Below are positions 8,601 through 17,559 of a stretch of DNA of 30,199 bases, in pieces. This DNA is from CAZOVB01 sp964583095 (GTDB taxonomy: Bacteria > Planctomycetota > Phycisphaerae > SM23-33): NCBI GenBank assembly GCA_964583095.1, contig CAZOVB010000054.1, positions 1 through 30,199 of the forward strand, written 5' to 3'. Position numbers and translations under genes: made by a program. A model generated the notes under the pieces. That model saw nothing but the letters and a program-made list of their open reading frames with translations. It did not search any database and was not told the origin of the DNA. Position 1 is the first letter of the stretch. Each line of letters starts with the position of its first letter.

Positions 8601-8831
8601 TGCATCGCCCAAGCCTCTTTCTGTCCACTGAAACGTCCATTGACCGCCAGTGGATCCGGCCATTTTGCACCAACCCGATTCCGGAGATGGGAGATTTCTC
8701 GAAAAAACCGGCAAATCAGGTCTGGCCAACGACCTTTCCTTCCTGTATTTATATCGCCAAGCAGCCTGGCCCCGGGCACTTCTTGCAGGCTGCGGACAAG
8801 ACATTTGTCAACCACAGGGAAAGGAACCGAC

Positions 8832-9023
8832 ATGAACTGCTCCTCATTGGCCTTGCTGGGCATCAAGGATGGATGGGTCCTGGCCGCCTATCTCCTGACC
8901 TTCGCTGCCGCGGTGCTCTGCGTAATCTACGGCGCCCTGTTCTGGAATCGCGGCGAGGAAACTGTCGACTCCGAAGACATCCGCTGGGCCCAGGAAGAAG
9001 ACAAGGTCGAACAGGAACTCTGA
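8832..9023 (+). CDS. Small membrane protein, likely accessory subunit of the sodium:solute symporter
   Basis: A 63-residue protein with one transmembrane helix (about residues 16-39, WVLAAYLLTFAAAVLCVIYG) followed by FWNRGEE and an acidic C-terminal tail (DSEDIRWAQEEDK). AAGGAA stands about six bases before the ATG. It lies 56 bp before the symporter gene on the same strand. Short one-helix proteins of this build, placed directly ahead of SSS symporters, are known in planctomycetes and other bacteria as symporter accessory proteins; how they act is little understood. The coding call is supported by the RBS, by the hydrophobic/acidic pattern and by the synteny. Confidence 0.85.
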   Translation: MNCSSLALLGIKDGWVLAAYLLTFAAAVLCVIYGALFWNRGEETVDSEDIRWAQEEDKVEQEL

Positions 9024-9079
9024 GGCCCTGCCCCATTCAGGCAATTCATCTCACACTTTCAAAAACAGGAGCTTGAACC

Positions 9080-11014
9080 ATGCCGGCAGCCGTCGCTGTT
9101 CATGAAATCATCATCGTCATCCTGTACCTCATGTTCATCGGCTATCTGGGGTACCTGGGCTTTCGTCGAACCCGATCGGCCACGGATTACCTCCTGGCCG
9201 GCAGGCAGACGCATCCGTTCGTGATGGCCATGAGCTACGGGGCCACCTTCATTTCCACCAGCGCTATCGTGGGCTTCGGCGGCGTGGCGGGCATGTTCGG
9301 AATGAGCCTGCTGTGGCTGACGTTCCTGAACATCTTCGTGGGCATCTTCATCGCCTTTGCCCTTCTGGGAGGCCCCACCCGCAAGATGGGCCATCGACTC
9401 GACGCTCACACCTTCCCGGAACTGATCGGCCGACGCTACAAAAGTCGAGCCCTGCAGATCCTGGCCGGGGTGATCATCTTCCTGTTCATCCCGCTCTACG
9501 CAGCCGCGGTGCTCATCGGAGGCTGCGAGTTCATCGACACCCAGTTCGGCATCGGCTACGAGGTAGCCCTGCTGGTCTTCTCCGTGCTGATCGCCGCTTA
9601 CGTCGTCGTCGGAGGCCTCAAGGGCGTGATGTACACCGACGCACTGCAGGGAACGATCATGTTCGTGGGAATGGTCATCCTGCTCATCGGCACGTACGTG
9701 ACGCTCGGAGGCATTAGCGAAGCCCACCAGAAGCTGACCGATATCGGCAACGAGCCGAACATGTTCTCGAAGATCGGGTTTACCAACTGGACGGCCATGC
9801 CGGAGTTCGGCTGGGGGGCCAAGCCCGGACCCGAGAAACCCAACCCGGATGGATACAATCTCTGGTGGATCGTGATCTCCACCATCACCCTGGGCGTGGG
9901 AATCGGCGTACTGGCCCAACCCCAGCTTGCGGTGCGGTTCATGACCGTCAAGAGCAAGCGGGAGCTCAACCGCGCGGTCCTGGTCGGGGGCGTGTTCATC
10001 ATGATCATGACGGGCGTGGCCTTTACCGTCGGATCGCTGAGCAATGTGTACTTCAAGCAGATCGAGCAGATCGAAGGGACGCTGGTCAAGGTCTCCCTGG
10101 ATGAGAAGGTCGTCGTCAAGGACGAGAGAGACATCGTAAAGGCCCTGCCGGTGGAACTGCTGCACATCGACACCGACGGAGACGAACAGGTCGATGAAAC
10201 AATCATCTTCCGTGGGAAAGGTGGTGCTGCCCCCGTCTCCCCCGATGCCCGGATCGAGGGGCTTCAAGATCCGGGGCAACTCGAGTCGCTGGTGGGACAG
10301 ACCATCGTGGTCAAGCCCCGGGCGAATTCCTTCCTGCGCTCGCTGGTGAGGGGCTCCGAGGGACGCTACAAGGCCAACTCCGACAAGATCATCCCGCTGT
10401 ATATCAGCAAGGCCATGCCCTCCTGGTTCGGACTGGTGTTCCTTTTGACCCTCCTGGCCGCGGCCATGAGCACCCTGAGCAGCCAGTTTCACGCCCTGGG
10501 CACCGCCATCGGCCGGGACGTGTACGAACAGGCCACGGGCAAGCACGGCCAGGCGGTGCTGGTCACGCGCATCGGGATCGTCCTGGGGATCATCGCGGCG
10601 GTGATCATCAGCTACAACGCCCGTGGCGGGTACATCATCGCTCGTGCGACGGCGATCTTTTTCGGGCTCTGCGGCTCGGCGTTCCTGCCGGCCTACGTGG
10701 GCGGTCTCTTCTTCCGGCGGGCTACGCGAATCGGGGCGATTTCCTCGATGGTCGTGGGCTTTTTCGTCACGGCCTTCTGGCTGGGCTTCATCAAGGACAA
10801 GGAGGCCCGGGCCCTTGGCATCTGCAAGGCCCTGACGGGCAAGCACAGCCTGCTTCTGGAGCACCCGAACTGGCCCGTGGTGGATCCGATCCTCGTCGCC
10901 TTGCCGGCGAGCATCCTGGTCTTCGTGGTGGTGAGCCTGCTGACCTCGCCGCCCAACGAAGCGCACCTGGAGCGGTGCTTCTCTTCCAGGCCGACTGCGG
11001 GAAGCGAAGATTGA
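9080..11014 (+). CDS. Sodium:solute symporter (SSS family) with a large hydrophilic insertion
   Basis: A 644-residue inner-membrane transporter, longer than the usual 480-550. Family marks include the first helix (9-26), DYLLAGRQ (36-43), the long helix block 60-100, GGLKGVMYTDALQG (178-191) and WFGLVFLLTLLAAAMSTLSSQFHALGTAIGRD (split here across 449-480), which holds the AxxSTxxS sodium-site helix. Between helices, residues about 324-436 form a hydrophilic insertion with a DTDGDEQVDE calcium-loop-like motif at 364-373. The substrate is unknown; sugar or uronate is suggested by the neighbours (porin, GH2, sulfatases). AGGAG lies eight bases before the ATG. It probably forms an operon with the 63-aa protein before it and the porin after it. 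Confidence 0.95.
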   Translation: MPAAVAVHEIIIVILYLMFIGYLGYLGFRRTRSATDYLLAGRQTHPFVMAMSYGATFISTSAIVGFGGVAGMFGMSLLWLTFLNIFVGIFIAFALLGGPTRKMGHRLDAHTFPELIGRRYKSRALQILAGVIIFLFIPLYAAAVLIGGCEFIDTQFGIGYEVALLVFSVLIAAYVVVGGLKGVMYTDALQGTIMFVGMVILLIGTYVTLGGISEAHQKLTDIGNEPNMFSKIGFTNWTAMPEFGWGAKPGPEKPNPDGYNLWWIVISTITLGVGIGVLAQPQLAVRFMTVKSKRELNRAVLVGGVFIMIMTGVAFTVGSLSNVYFKQIEQIEGTLVKVSLDEKVVVKDERDIVKALPVELLHIDTDGDEQVDETIIFRGKGGAAPVSPDARIEGLQDPGQLESLVGQTIVVKPRANSFLRSLVRGSEGRYKANSDKIIPLYISKAMPSWFGLVFLLTLLAAAMSTLSSQFHALGTAIGRDVYEQATGKHGQAVLVTRIGIVLGIIAAVIISYNARGGYIIARATAIFFGLCGSAFLPAYVGGLFFRRATRIGAISSMVVGFFVTAFWLGFIKDKEARALGICKALTGKHSLLLEHPNWPVVDPILVALPASILVFVVVSLLTSPPNEAHLERCFSSRPTAGSED

Positions 11015-11128
11015 CGCAAACGCAAAAAATATAAATCGTTAAGTCCCAGCCCGAGATTTCCGATTTGTGCTGTAAACCAGTGCCCCCGTTCAGAAGTGGG
11101 CTCTTCCTGTTACGAAAGGAATGCGAAA

Positions 11129-12604
11129 ATGAGACACTCGTTGCGATGGTTCCTGTTGCCGGCCATACTGGCCGGCCCGATCTGTGCCTCCTGGGCCGAC
11201 GACGGCCCCGCCGCCGAACGCGAAGAGCCGGGCATCCCCCAACCCAGGGGTGTCAGGGAGTACACCCCGGCTGAAACGTTCTCGGATGAATGGTTCGAGC
11301 AGACCAAGAAGCCCGTCGACTGGTTCACCTGGGGCGCCCAGCAGCGCATCCGGGGCATCTGGGACAAGAACCTCATGACCGTAGACGAAGGGGCCGGCGA
11401 CGAGCGATTCTGGCAACGCTACCGAACCCGTCTGTGGGGCACGTTTACCCCGTTCGCCGATGAAGACCTGGATATCAACGTCGGGCTTGCATGGGAATGG
11501 CGAAACTACTGCCGCCCCAAGGGCCCCATTCGCGATACGAACCTCGATGAGGTCATCGTCGAGACGTTAAATGTCAAGTGGAGCAATATCGGGGGCCTGC
11601 CGCTGACGGCCACCATCGGCCGCCAGAGTTGGATCAACGGCATCAACAAGAACCGCTGGCTCTTCCTGGAGGGCACGCCCCTGGACGGCTCGCGGACGAT
11701 CTACATGGATGCCGCTCGCTTGACCTACGAGTTCAAGGATATCCAGACCACCATCGACGGGATCTACGTGGATAACGCGGGAGATCCAAGCGACCGCATT
11801 CCGCCTTTCAATGATCGCGACAAACACGTGATCGAACACGACGAACGCGCCGGCATCCTGTATGTGTCCAACTCCTCGATGAAGAACACCCAGGTCGACG
11901 GATACTTCGTGGTCAAACACGACATGGGCACGCCCAGCTTCCCGGCCAGCGACCGTACGACCTACACCGTTGGTGCTCGAATCACCGGCTTCTTCGATGA
12001 TGCACAGCAGTGGGAATACGATGCCCAGTACGCCCAGCAGTGGGGAGACCAGAAGCCCGGACAGAACATCTGCGCTGCCGGTGCCCTGGCCAAGATGGCC
12101 TACTACTTCAAGGACGAGTGGAAGAACTGTCTCCGCCTCGGCTACGAGTATCGCAGCGGGGACGACCCCTCCACAGGCCACGATGAGTCCTTCGATGTCC
12201 TCTGGGGTCGCTATCCCCAGTGGTCCAACATCTACGAAGGATACATGGATACCTTCGAAGGCACCCGACCGGCCTATGCCGCCAATCTCCACCGCGTCGG
12301 AATGGGCTGGACCTTCGCCCCCGGCGGCCGCGAAGACATGACCATCAAGACCGACTATCACCTGCTCCTGGCCGACCAGAACACCTACGGCCAGGGCGGA
12401 GACCCCGGCAACGACGGCGTGCGGACCGTGACCAAGAGCGGCTGCGTCCGGGGACACCTGCTCACCGGCCTGTGGGAGTGGGAGATCAACAAGCACGTCA
12501 AGACGCATCTTCTGGGTGAAGTCCTCTTCCCCGGAGATTACTACAGCGATGCCAAGAACGAAGCCGTCATGTTCTTCCGCTATCAGATCGTGCTCAGTTG
12601 GTAA
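11129..12604 (+). CDS. Outer-membrane beta-barrel porin, alginate-export (AlgE-like) family
   Basis: A 491-residue protein with a Sec signal peptide (MRHSLRWFLLPAILAGPICA, probable cleavage near SWA-DD). The rest alternates polar and aromatic residues as in outer-membrane strands, with QQRIRGIWD, RYRTRLWGTFTP, ATIGRQSWINGIN and the C-terminal MFFRYQIVLSW ending in Trp, as expected for barrel insertion. The pattern RQxW following an RxRxRL strand is typical of the alginate_exp family; in planctomycetes these are common and the transported compound is usually not known. AAAGGA precedes the ATG at 11129 by nine bases, so the upstream ATG at 11096 is not used. It follows the symporter by 114 bp and ends at a strong terminator, so it probably serves outer-membrane passage of the same substrate. 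Confidence 0.85.
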   Translation: MRHSLRWFLLPAILAGPICASWADDGPAAEREEPGIPQPRGVREYTPAETFSDEWFEQTKKPVDWFTWGAQQRIRGIWDKNLMTVDEGAGDERFWQRYRTRLWGTFTPFADEDLDINVGLAWEWRNYCRPKGPIRDTNLDEVIVETLNVKWSNIGGLPLTATIGRQSWINGINKNRWLFLEGTPLDGSRTIYMDAARLTYEFKDIQTTIDGIYVDNAGDPSDRIPPFNDRDKHVIEHDERAGILYVSNSSMKNTQVDGYFVVKHDMGTPSFPASDRTTYTVGARITGFFDDAQQWEYDAQYAQQWGDQKPGQNICAAGALAKMAYYFKDEWKNCLRLGYEYRSGDDPSTGHDESFDVLWGRYPQWSNIYEGYMDTFEGTRPAYAANLHRVGMGWTFAPGGREDMTIKTDYHLLLADQNTYGQGGDPGNDGVRTVTKSGCVRGHLLTGLWEWEINKHVKTHLLGEVLFPGDYYSDAKNEAVMFFRYQIVLSW

Positions 12605-12630
12605 CAACCACCTGAAGTCAGATTCACTGG

Positions 12631-12669
12631 AAAGACGCGCGGCCCGCAACGGGTCGCGCGTCTTTCTTT
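12631..12669 (+). terminator. Rho-independent terminator after the porin gene
   Basis: A 15-bp stem, AAAGACGCGCGGCCC with GGGTCGCGCGTCTTT, contains one G-U pair and closes a five-base loop (GCAAC). It is followed by TCTTTCTTT. It lies 27 bp after the porin stop, and separates the transporter/porin operon from the GH2/AraC pair. Confidence 0.9.
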
Positions 12670-12703
12670 GCGCCGCGCAAAGCCGAAAACCTCCGCATTG
12701 GCC

Positions 12704-12731
12704 TTGCAAGACCAGGCCATGCGGCTATGCT
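12704..12731 (+). promoter_or_regulatory. Possible sigma-70-type promoter for the GH2/AraC pair
   Basis: TTGCAA at 12704-12709 and TATGCT at 12726-12731 are separated by 16 bases and lie just after the terminator, 38 bp before the GTG of the GH2 gene. Each box matches the consensus at four of six positions only, so this is a weak call based mostly on placement. Confidence 0.25.
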
Positions 12732-12769
12732 CTCTGAGAATCGGCTTTGCCTGAGAAAGGTACTCCATC

Positions 12770-15142
12770 GTGAAGACAGATCCGACACAATTGACCGCCC
12801 AGCCTGGCCGACAGACCGTCTGCTTCGATTTCGACTGGCGATTCTTCCTACAGGCCCGGGAGGCGATCCAGGCTGAGGGTGAAGACTTCGACGAGAGCGG
12901 CTGGAAGATCGTCCGGACACCGCACGACTTTGGCATTTCCCAGCCTTTTGACAAGGATGCCCCCTGCGGAGGCAGCGGCGGATTCCTCCCCGGCGGGGTG
13001 GGATGGTATCGCAAGCATTTCTTCGTCCCCGAAGGCCTGGACGACAAGCGGGTCCGGATCGAGTTCGATGGCGTCTACCGCAACAGCGACGTCTGGTGCA
13101 ACGGCGTTCACCTGGGCAAGCAGGCCTACGGATACGTGGGCTTTCGTTACGAGCTGACCGGGCATCTCAGGCCAGGCCAGGATAACCTCATTGTCGTCCG
13201 GGTAGACAACTCCGACATGCCCAACTGCCGCTGGTACTCCGGCTCAGGCATCTACCGGCATGTTCGGCTGGTGGTAACGGAGAATCTCGCCATCGCTCCC
13301 TGGGGCTTGTACTTCACGGCGAGCGATGTCCTGACCGAAACCGCAAAGGTCCGCGCGCAAACGCGGATCGAAAACGTTTCGGGCCAAGTGCGACAGGGCC
13401 GGCTTGTGACCCGACTGCTCGATCCGTCGGGCCGGCCGGTCGCCCAGGCCCAAAGCGATCTTGAAGCTTCCGACCAGGCCGAGACGCCGGTTACCCAGGA
13501 GCTTGCAGTGGAGAAGCCAAAGCTCTGGTCGCCCGAAGATCCACGGCTCTACACAGCCCGAACGACGCTTTGCGATTCTTCGGGAGAGGTGATTGACGAG
13601 ATTTCCACCCGCATCGGTCTTCGACAGATCGAGTTGGACCCGGACAAGGGTTTCCTGCTCAACGGCAACGCGGTAAAGCTCAAGGGCGGCAATATCCACC
13701 ACGACGGCGGTTGCGTGGGAGCCGCGGTGCCCAAGCCCATCTGGAGAAGCCGCCTCGAGACCATCAAGGCCGTTGGAGGCAACACCGTCCGCTTTTCGCA
13801 CAATCCTCCCGCCCCGGAGGTCCTGGACCTCTGCGACGAACTGGGCTTGATGGCCTACGACGAAGCCTTCGACAAATGGGCTGCCCCGCTGGAACCCGTG
13901 CCGTGGCTGACGCAGATCTACCCCACCTTCCACGAGGACTGGCAGAAGGACCTGGATGCGATGCTCTACCGCGACCGGAACCACCCCTGCGTGGTCATCT
14001 GGTCTGTGGGCAACGAAGTCGTCGAATACGCCGACCCGGAAGCGTGCATCCCCATCTACAAAATGCTCTCGGAGCACGTAAAAAAGGTCGACCCGACGCG
14101 GCCGGTCACCATGGGCCTCCAGTATGTGCACAACCGCCAGGAAGCCCTGCACGATTCGGGCCTGGCCGGAATGATGGACCTGATCAGCGTCAATTACCAG
14201 GAGATCTACTATCCCGACGATCGCCGCCAACAACCCGATAAGCTGATCCTCGGCTCGGAGACCAAGCCATACTTCACCACCGGCCGGGGCAGCCGCGTAT
14301 CCAGATTCCTCCCCCGCAACCCCTGGCTGGATGTGGAAGAGCACGATTATGCCATCGGCGGACTGCTCTGGCCGATCATCGACTACATCGGCGAGGCCAA
14401 CTGGCCCCGCATCGGCTGGAGCGGCGGGATCATCGCCACGACCGGTTGGCCCAAGACCACGAGCAACTTCTTCCAGTGCGCCTGGTCGAGCAAGCCGGAA
14501 GTTCGGATCCAGGTCCGGGACGAAACGCTGCCCATTACCAGCGGGAAGCTCTCATGGGACTGCCCGCGCGTCATCGACCACTGGAACTGGCCCGGCAAGG
14601 AAGGGGAACTGCTCCACGTGGAGACGCCGTCGAACTGCGAGACGGTCGAACTGCTTCTGGAGGGCGAAACCTGCGGCATTCAACCGGTCGAAAAGGCCAA
14701 GAACTACACGGTCGACTGGTACGTCCCCTACGCCCCGGGCACGCTGGAAGCCATTGGCCGAATCGGCGACAAGGAAGCCTGCCGCCGGCAACTCCAGACC
14801 ACGGGCCCGGCGGCCCGGCTGGAAATTCTCCCGGACCGCACAAGCTATCGCGGCGACGGACACGACGCGGGCCAAATTGGGATCCGCATCGTGGACAACC
14901 AAGGCCGGCTCGTGATGAACAGCGACGTTCCGGTCAATCTCTCCGTCTCAGGCGCAGGAGAGCTGCTGGGAATGGACAACGGCGACCAGATCAGCCGACA
15001 GCCTTTCGCCTGTCCACGGCGAAAGACCCACTTTGGCAGGTGCCTTGCCGTCGTTGGCGTAGCCCGGGGCAGCGGGCAGATCAGAATCCGCGCCACCTGC
15101 GAGACGCTCGAGGCGGCCGAGACGGTGCTGGAGGTCCGCTAG
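12770..15142 (+). CDS. Glycoside hydrolase family 2 (beta-galactosidase/beta-glucuronidase type)
   Basis: A 790-residue retaining glycosidase. Domains in order: sugar-binding jelly roll (about 20-175), Ig-like domain (about 180-285), TIM barrel (about 290-580), then C-terminal Ig-like and DUF4982-like regions. Catalytic residues can be placed: acid/base Glu416 in WSVGNEVVEY and nucleophile Glu497 in LILGSETKPYF; RFSHNPPAPE is the usual barrel-entry motif. Which beta-linked sugar is cleaved is not decided by these motifs. There is no signal peptide after the GTG start, so it appears cytoplasmic. GAGAAAGG lies about 10 bases upstream. The AraC regulator follows on the same strand after 45 bp and probably shares the transcript. 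Confidence 0.95.
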   Translation: MKTDPTQLTAQPGRQTVCFDFDWRFFLQAREAIQAEGEDFDESGWKIVRTPHDFGISQPFDKDAPCGGSGGFLPGGVGWYRKHFFVPEGLDDKRVRIEFDGVYRNSDVWCNGVHLGKQAYGYVGFRYELTGHLRPGQDNLIVVRVDNSDMPNCRWYSGSGIYRHVRLVVTENLAIAPWGLYFTASDVLTETAKVRAQTRIENVSGQVRQGRLVTRLLDPSGRPVAQAQSDLEASDQAETPVTQELAVEKPKLWSPEDPRLYTARTTLCDSSGEVIDEISTRIGLRQIELDPDKGFLLNGNAVKLKGGNIHHDGGCVGAAVPKPIWRSRLETIKAVGGNTVRFSHNPPAPEVLDLCDELGLMAYDEAFDKWAAPLEPVPWLTQIYPTFHEDWQKDLDAMLYRDRNHPCVVIWSVGNEVVEYADPEACIPIYKMLSEHVKKVDPTRPVTMGLQYVHNRQEALHDSGLAGMMDLISVNYQEIYYPDDRRQQPDKLILGSETKPYFTTGRGSRVSRFLPRNPWLDVEEHDYAIGGLLWPIIDYIGEANWPRIGWSGGIIATTGWPKTTSNFFQCAWSSKPEVRIQVRDETLPITSGKLSWDCPRVIDHWNWPGKEGELLHVETPSNCETVELLLEGETCGIQPVEKAKNYTVDWYVPYAPGTLEAIGRIGDKEACRRQLQTTGPAARLEILPDRTSYRGDGHDAGQIGIRIVDNQGRLVMNSDVPVNLSVSGAGELLGMDNGDQISRQPFACPRRKTHFGRCLAVVGVARGSGQIRIRATCETLEAAETVLEVR

Positions 15143-15187
15143 GTAACTCCACCGGCAAATCCCAAAAGAACCAGGAGGCAGCATTCT

Positions 15188-16060
15188 TTGCAGGATCGAC
15201 CTCGAACCAGTCCGCTCGAAGCCCCCGCCCCGGTTCCCCAGGCTCCCGAAGGAGCCCGAGATGTCTACGTCGTCGGCCTGGGACACCGCCGCGTCGACGG
15301 GGATGCCTCGATCTTCTGGGACAACGCCCGCAGGGCTCTGCCAGACTCCCTGCCCTACTGCCTCCTGCAATATACCATTCAAGGCAGCGGCCGGTTCGCA
15401 CAGCTCGGGCGCCGGGAAGATGTCACTGCCGGCAAGGCCTTCCTGACGGTCATCCCCTCCCCCACGCAGTACGGTCTGGAACGGGGCCGGACGTGGCACT
15501 GGGTGTGGCTGGCCTTTCGCGGAGATCTGGCCAGGCGAACTGTGGAGCGGATCAACGCCCGCGCCGGATGCCTGCTGGAACTTCCCGTTGCCTCCACCGC
15601 TGTCCAGACGCTCTTTGGAATCATCGATGATGCCACACCGGGCCCCATCGAGTCGGCCTGGGATCTCTCGGCCCGGACGTACGCGATTCTCATGGACCTG
15701 TGCGAACGCACCCTCAGCGACGCAGGGCCGGCGGGGGCCATCCAGCGTGCCATCGCCAGGATCGCCCGCCAACTGGACGATCCGGCCCTGGCCCTGGTGG
15801 ACCTGGCCCAGGAGGCGCAGCTTAGCCGATTCCACTTCCTGCGAAAGTTCAAGGAGCAGACCGGTCTGACCCCGGCCCGCTATCTGCGTCAGAGGCGCCT
15901 GTCGCGCGGGATGGACCTGTTGACTCTCAGCGATCTGCCCGTCAAACGCGTCGCCCGAATGTGCGGCTATCGCACCAGCGCGCATTTCTGCGCGGCCTTC
16001 CGGGCCCATTTCGGGCAGACGCCCGGTTCCATCCGAGTCAGCCAGAAGCCCCAACCATAG
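15188..16060 (+). CDS. AraC-family transcriptional regulator
   Basis: A 290-residue one-component regulator. The N-terminal half is an AraC-type cupin sugar-sensing domain (about 55-170) with the conserved TWHWVWLAFRG (102-112). The C-terminal half holds two helix-turn-helix motifs: LVDLAQEAQLSRFHFLRKF (203-221) and PVKRVARMCGYRTSAHFCA (251-269), closing with FGQTPGSIR. It starts at TTG 15188, supported by a perfect AGGAGG nine bases upstream. It follows the GH2 gene by 45 bp and probably controls that gene or nearby sulfatases in response to a sugar; this role is inferred from position. It converges on the second sulfatase with a 15-bp gap. Confidence 0.95.
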   Translation: MQDRPRTSPLEAPAPVPQAPEGARDVYVVGLGHRRVDGDASIFWDNARRALPDSLPYCLLQYTIQGSGRFAQLGRREDVTAGKAFLTVIPSPTQYGLERGRTWHWVWLAFRGDLARRTVERINARAGCLLELPVASTAVQTLFGIIDDATPGPIESAWDLSARTYAILMDLCERTLSDAGPAGAIQRAIARIARQLDDPALALVDLAQEAQLSRFHFLRKFKEQTGLTPARYLRQRRLSRGMDLLTLSDLPVKRVARMCGYRTSAHFCAAFRAHFGQTPGSIRVSQKPQP

Positions 16061-16075
16061 CTTCCGGAGGCGAGA

Positions 16076-17446
16076 TCAGCCCCGTTCGGGCAGGTCGTAC
16101 TCGGCCATGATATACGGATGGTCGGGATCGTACTCGGTGAGCGTAACGGGGTTCTCCACCTTTCCGCAGGGCCGGACACCCTTGCCCTGGATGCCCATGC
16201 GATCGTCACCGAGGTCCTGGCGCATCGCCTGGAGGAGCCCTTCGAGCTGCTCGACAATATCCGGATGCTCCTGGAAAAGGTTCCGGGTCTCGCCGATATC
16301 GCTCTCCAGATCGTAGAGCTCGCGGACCTCTTCACCCTTCCGCCAGACAAAGAGCTTCCATTTGCCCTTTCGCACGGCTTCAAGATCCTCGGACATGTAG
16401 TAGAAGAACGTGTCGCGCGGCGATTGCTCCGTCTTGCCCAGCAGGAAGTCCGACGCGTCGAGCCCGTCGATCTTCCGATCGGTCGGCGCCTCGGCCTGGC
16501 AGAGGCTGCAAAGGGTGGGCAGCAGATCGATGCTCGAGAGGATCTCACCGCTGGTGCGTCCCGGCTGGATCTGCCCTTTCCATCGAACGATGCAGGGCAC
16601 CCGCTGGCCGCCTTCCCAGGTCGTGCCCTTTCGGCCGTTCAGGGGCGTGTTGCTTCCGCCATTGTCCCCCCGGCTGCCGTTGTCGGATGTGAAGATCACG
16701 ATCGTGTTCTCCTCCAGGCCCAGGCGATTGAGCTCCTGGAGGATCACGTCGGTCGACCAGTTGACGGCCTCGACGCAGGCGCCGTATCGTCCGTTGTCGG
16801 ATCCATCCACGAACTTCTTCGGGGCGTACAGGGGAAGGTGAACCTGCATATGCGCCAGGTACAGGAAGAAGGGCTGATCCTGGTTCTCCCGCAGAAATCG
16901 GACCGACTTTTCTGTATAACGTTCGATGATATTGGCCTGGTCGGGCTGGGCCTGGATGACGTCTTCATCATCCATCAGCGGCAGAGGACACCACATCTTC
17001 TTGCACCCCGTCTGTCTGCCCATGTCGTTGCTGTAGGGGATGCCGTAGTAGCCGTCAAAGCCGTGACGGGTGGGAAGGAACTCCTTCTGATCTCCACAGT
17101 GCCATTTGCCCACGATCTGCGTGGCGTAGCCCTGCTGTTTGAGAAGAGATGCGACGGTGATCTCATCGCTGCTGAGCCCCTCGCTCATGCCCGGAAAGAG
17201 CACCCAGGCGCCTTCGAATTTGCCGAAACTGATCCGGGGCGGGTAGCAGCCGGTCATCATCGCCCCGCGGGAAGGCGAGCAGACCGGGCTGGCCATGTAG
17301 AAACTCGTCAGGCGAAGACCTTCCTGGGCCATGGCGTCCAGGGCGGGGGTCCGATTGGACTGCGAGCCGTAACAGCTCAGGTCTCCATAGCCCAGGTCGT
17401 CGCAGTTGATCAGGATGACATTCGGTCGGTCGGTTGCTTCTCGCAC
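16076..17446 (-). CDS. Arylsulfatase A-like sulfatase without an export signal
   Basis: A 456-residue formylglycine sulfatase. DRPNVILINCDDLGYGDLSC opens the metal site, SPVCSPSRGAMMTG carries the catalytic Cys56, IVGKWHCG and FTSDNGSRGDNGGS complete the active site and KGTTWEGGQRVPCIVRW is the usual late family block. The last motifs resemble arylsulfatase A and GalNAc-6-sulfatase relatives. It begins at GTG 17446 with AAGGAG upstream and the first residues run straight into the catalytic fold, so no signal peptide exists and a cytoplasmic location is likely. Its RBS lies within a predicted hairpin (see separate entry). It is 113 bp downstream of the REC-GGDEF gene on the same strand. Confidence 0.95.
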   Translation of the reverse strand: MREATDRPNVILINCDDLGYGDLSCYGSQSNRTPALDAMAQEGLRLTSFYMASPVCSPSRGAMMTGCYPPRISFGKFEGAWVLFPGMSEGLSSDEITVASLLKQQGYATQIVGKWHCGDQKEFLPTRHGFDGYYGIPYSNDMGRQTGCKKMWCPLPLMDDEDVIQAQPDQANIIERYTEKSVRFLRENQDQPFFLYLAHMQVHLPLYAPKKFVDGSDNGRYGACVEAVNWSTDVILQELNRLGLEENTIVIFTSDNGSRGDNGGSNTPLNGRKGTTWEGGQRVPCIVRWKGQIQPGRTSGEILSSIDLLPTLCSLCQAEAPTDRKIDGLDASDFLLGKTEQSPRDTFFYYMSEDLEAVRKGKWKLFVWRKGEEVRELYDLESDIGETRNLFQEHPDIVEQLEGLLQAMRQDLGDDRMGIQGKGVRPCGKVENPVTLTEYDPDHPYIMAEYDLPERG

Positions 17447-17482
17447 GGGGAATCTCCTTCGGTGCTTTCAGGGAAGATTCCC
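17444..17482 (-). promoter_or_regulatory. Hairpin that would sequester the RBS of the second sulfatase
   Basis: In the minus-strand transcript, GGGAATCT (17482-17475) pairs fully with AGATTCCC (17455-17448). After one bulged U (17474), CC (17473-17472) pairs with GG (17457-17456). The loop is 14 nt. The 3' arm contains GGAG of the Shine-Dalgarno AAGGAG (17459-17454), and the stem ends one base before the GTG start (17446-17444). Such a fold would hide the RBS; whether it is regulatory (ligand, temperature or protein such as CsrA) is inference. Confidence 0.55.
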
Positions 17483-17559
17483 AACCTAGCAATTCAACTC
17501 CTCGATGGCAATACGGCCGTTGAAGGAATTTGCCCAGCGTCCCGCGGGAAAGCCGGAGC

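Noticed and set aside
8765..8795. GGCAC...TTGC as a sigma-54 promoter before the 63-aa gene
   Set aside because: The GG-GC spacing is eight bases instead of the required ten.
9059..10966. 635-codon minus-strand ORF opposite the symporter
   Set aside because: His/Asp/Gln-rich shadow translation typical of antisense to a membrane protein gene.
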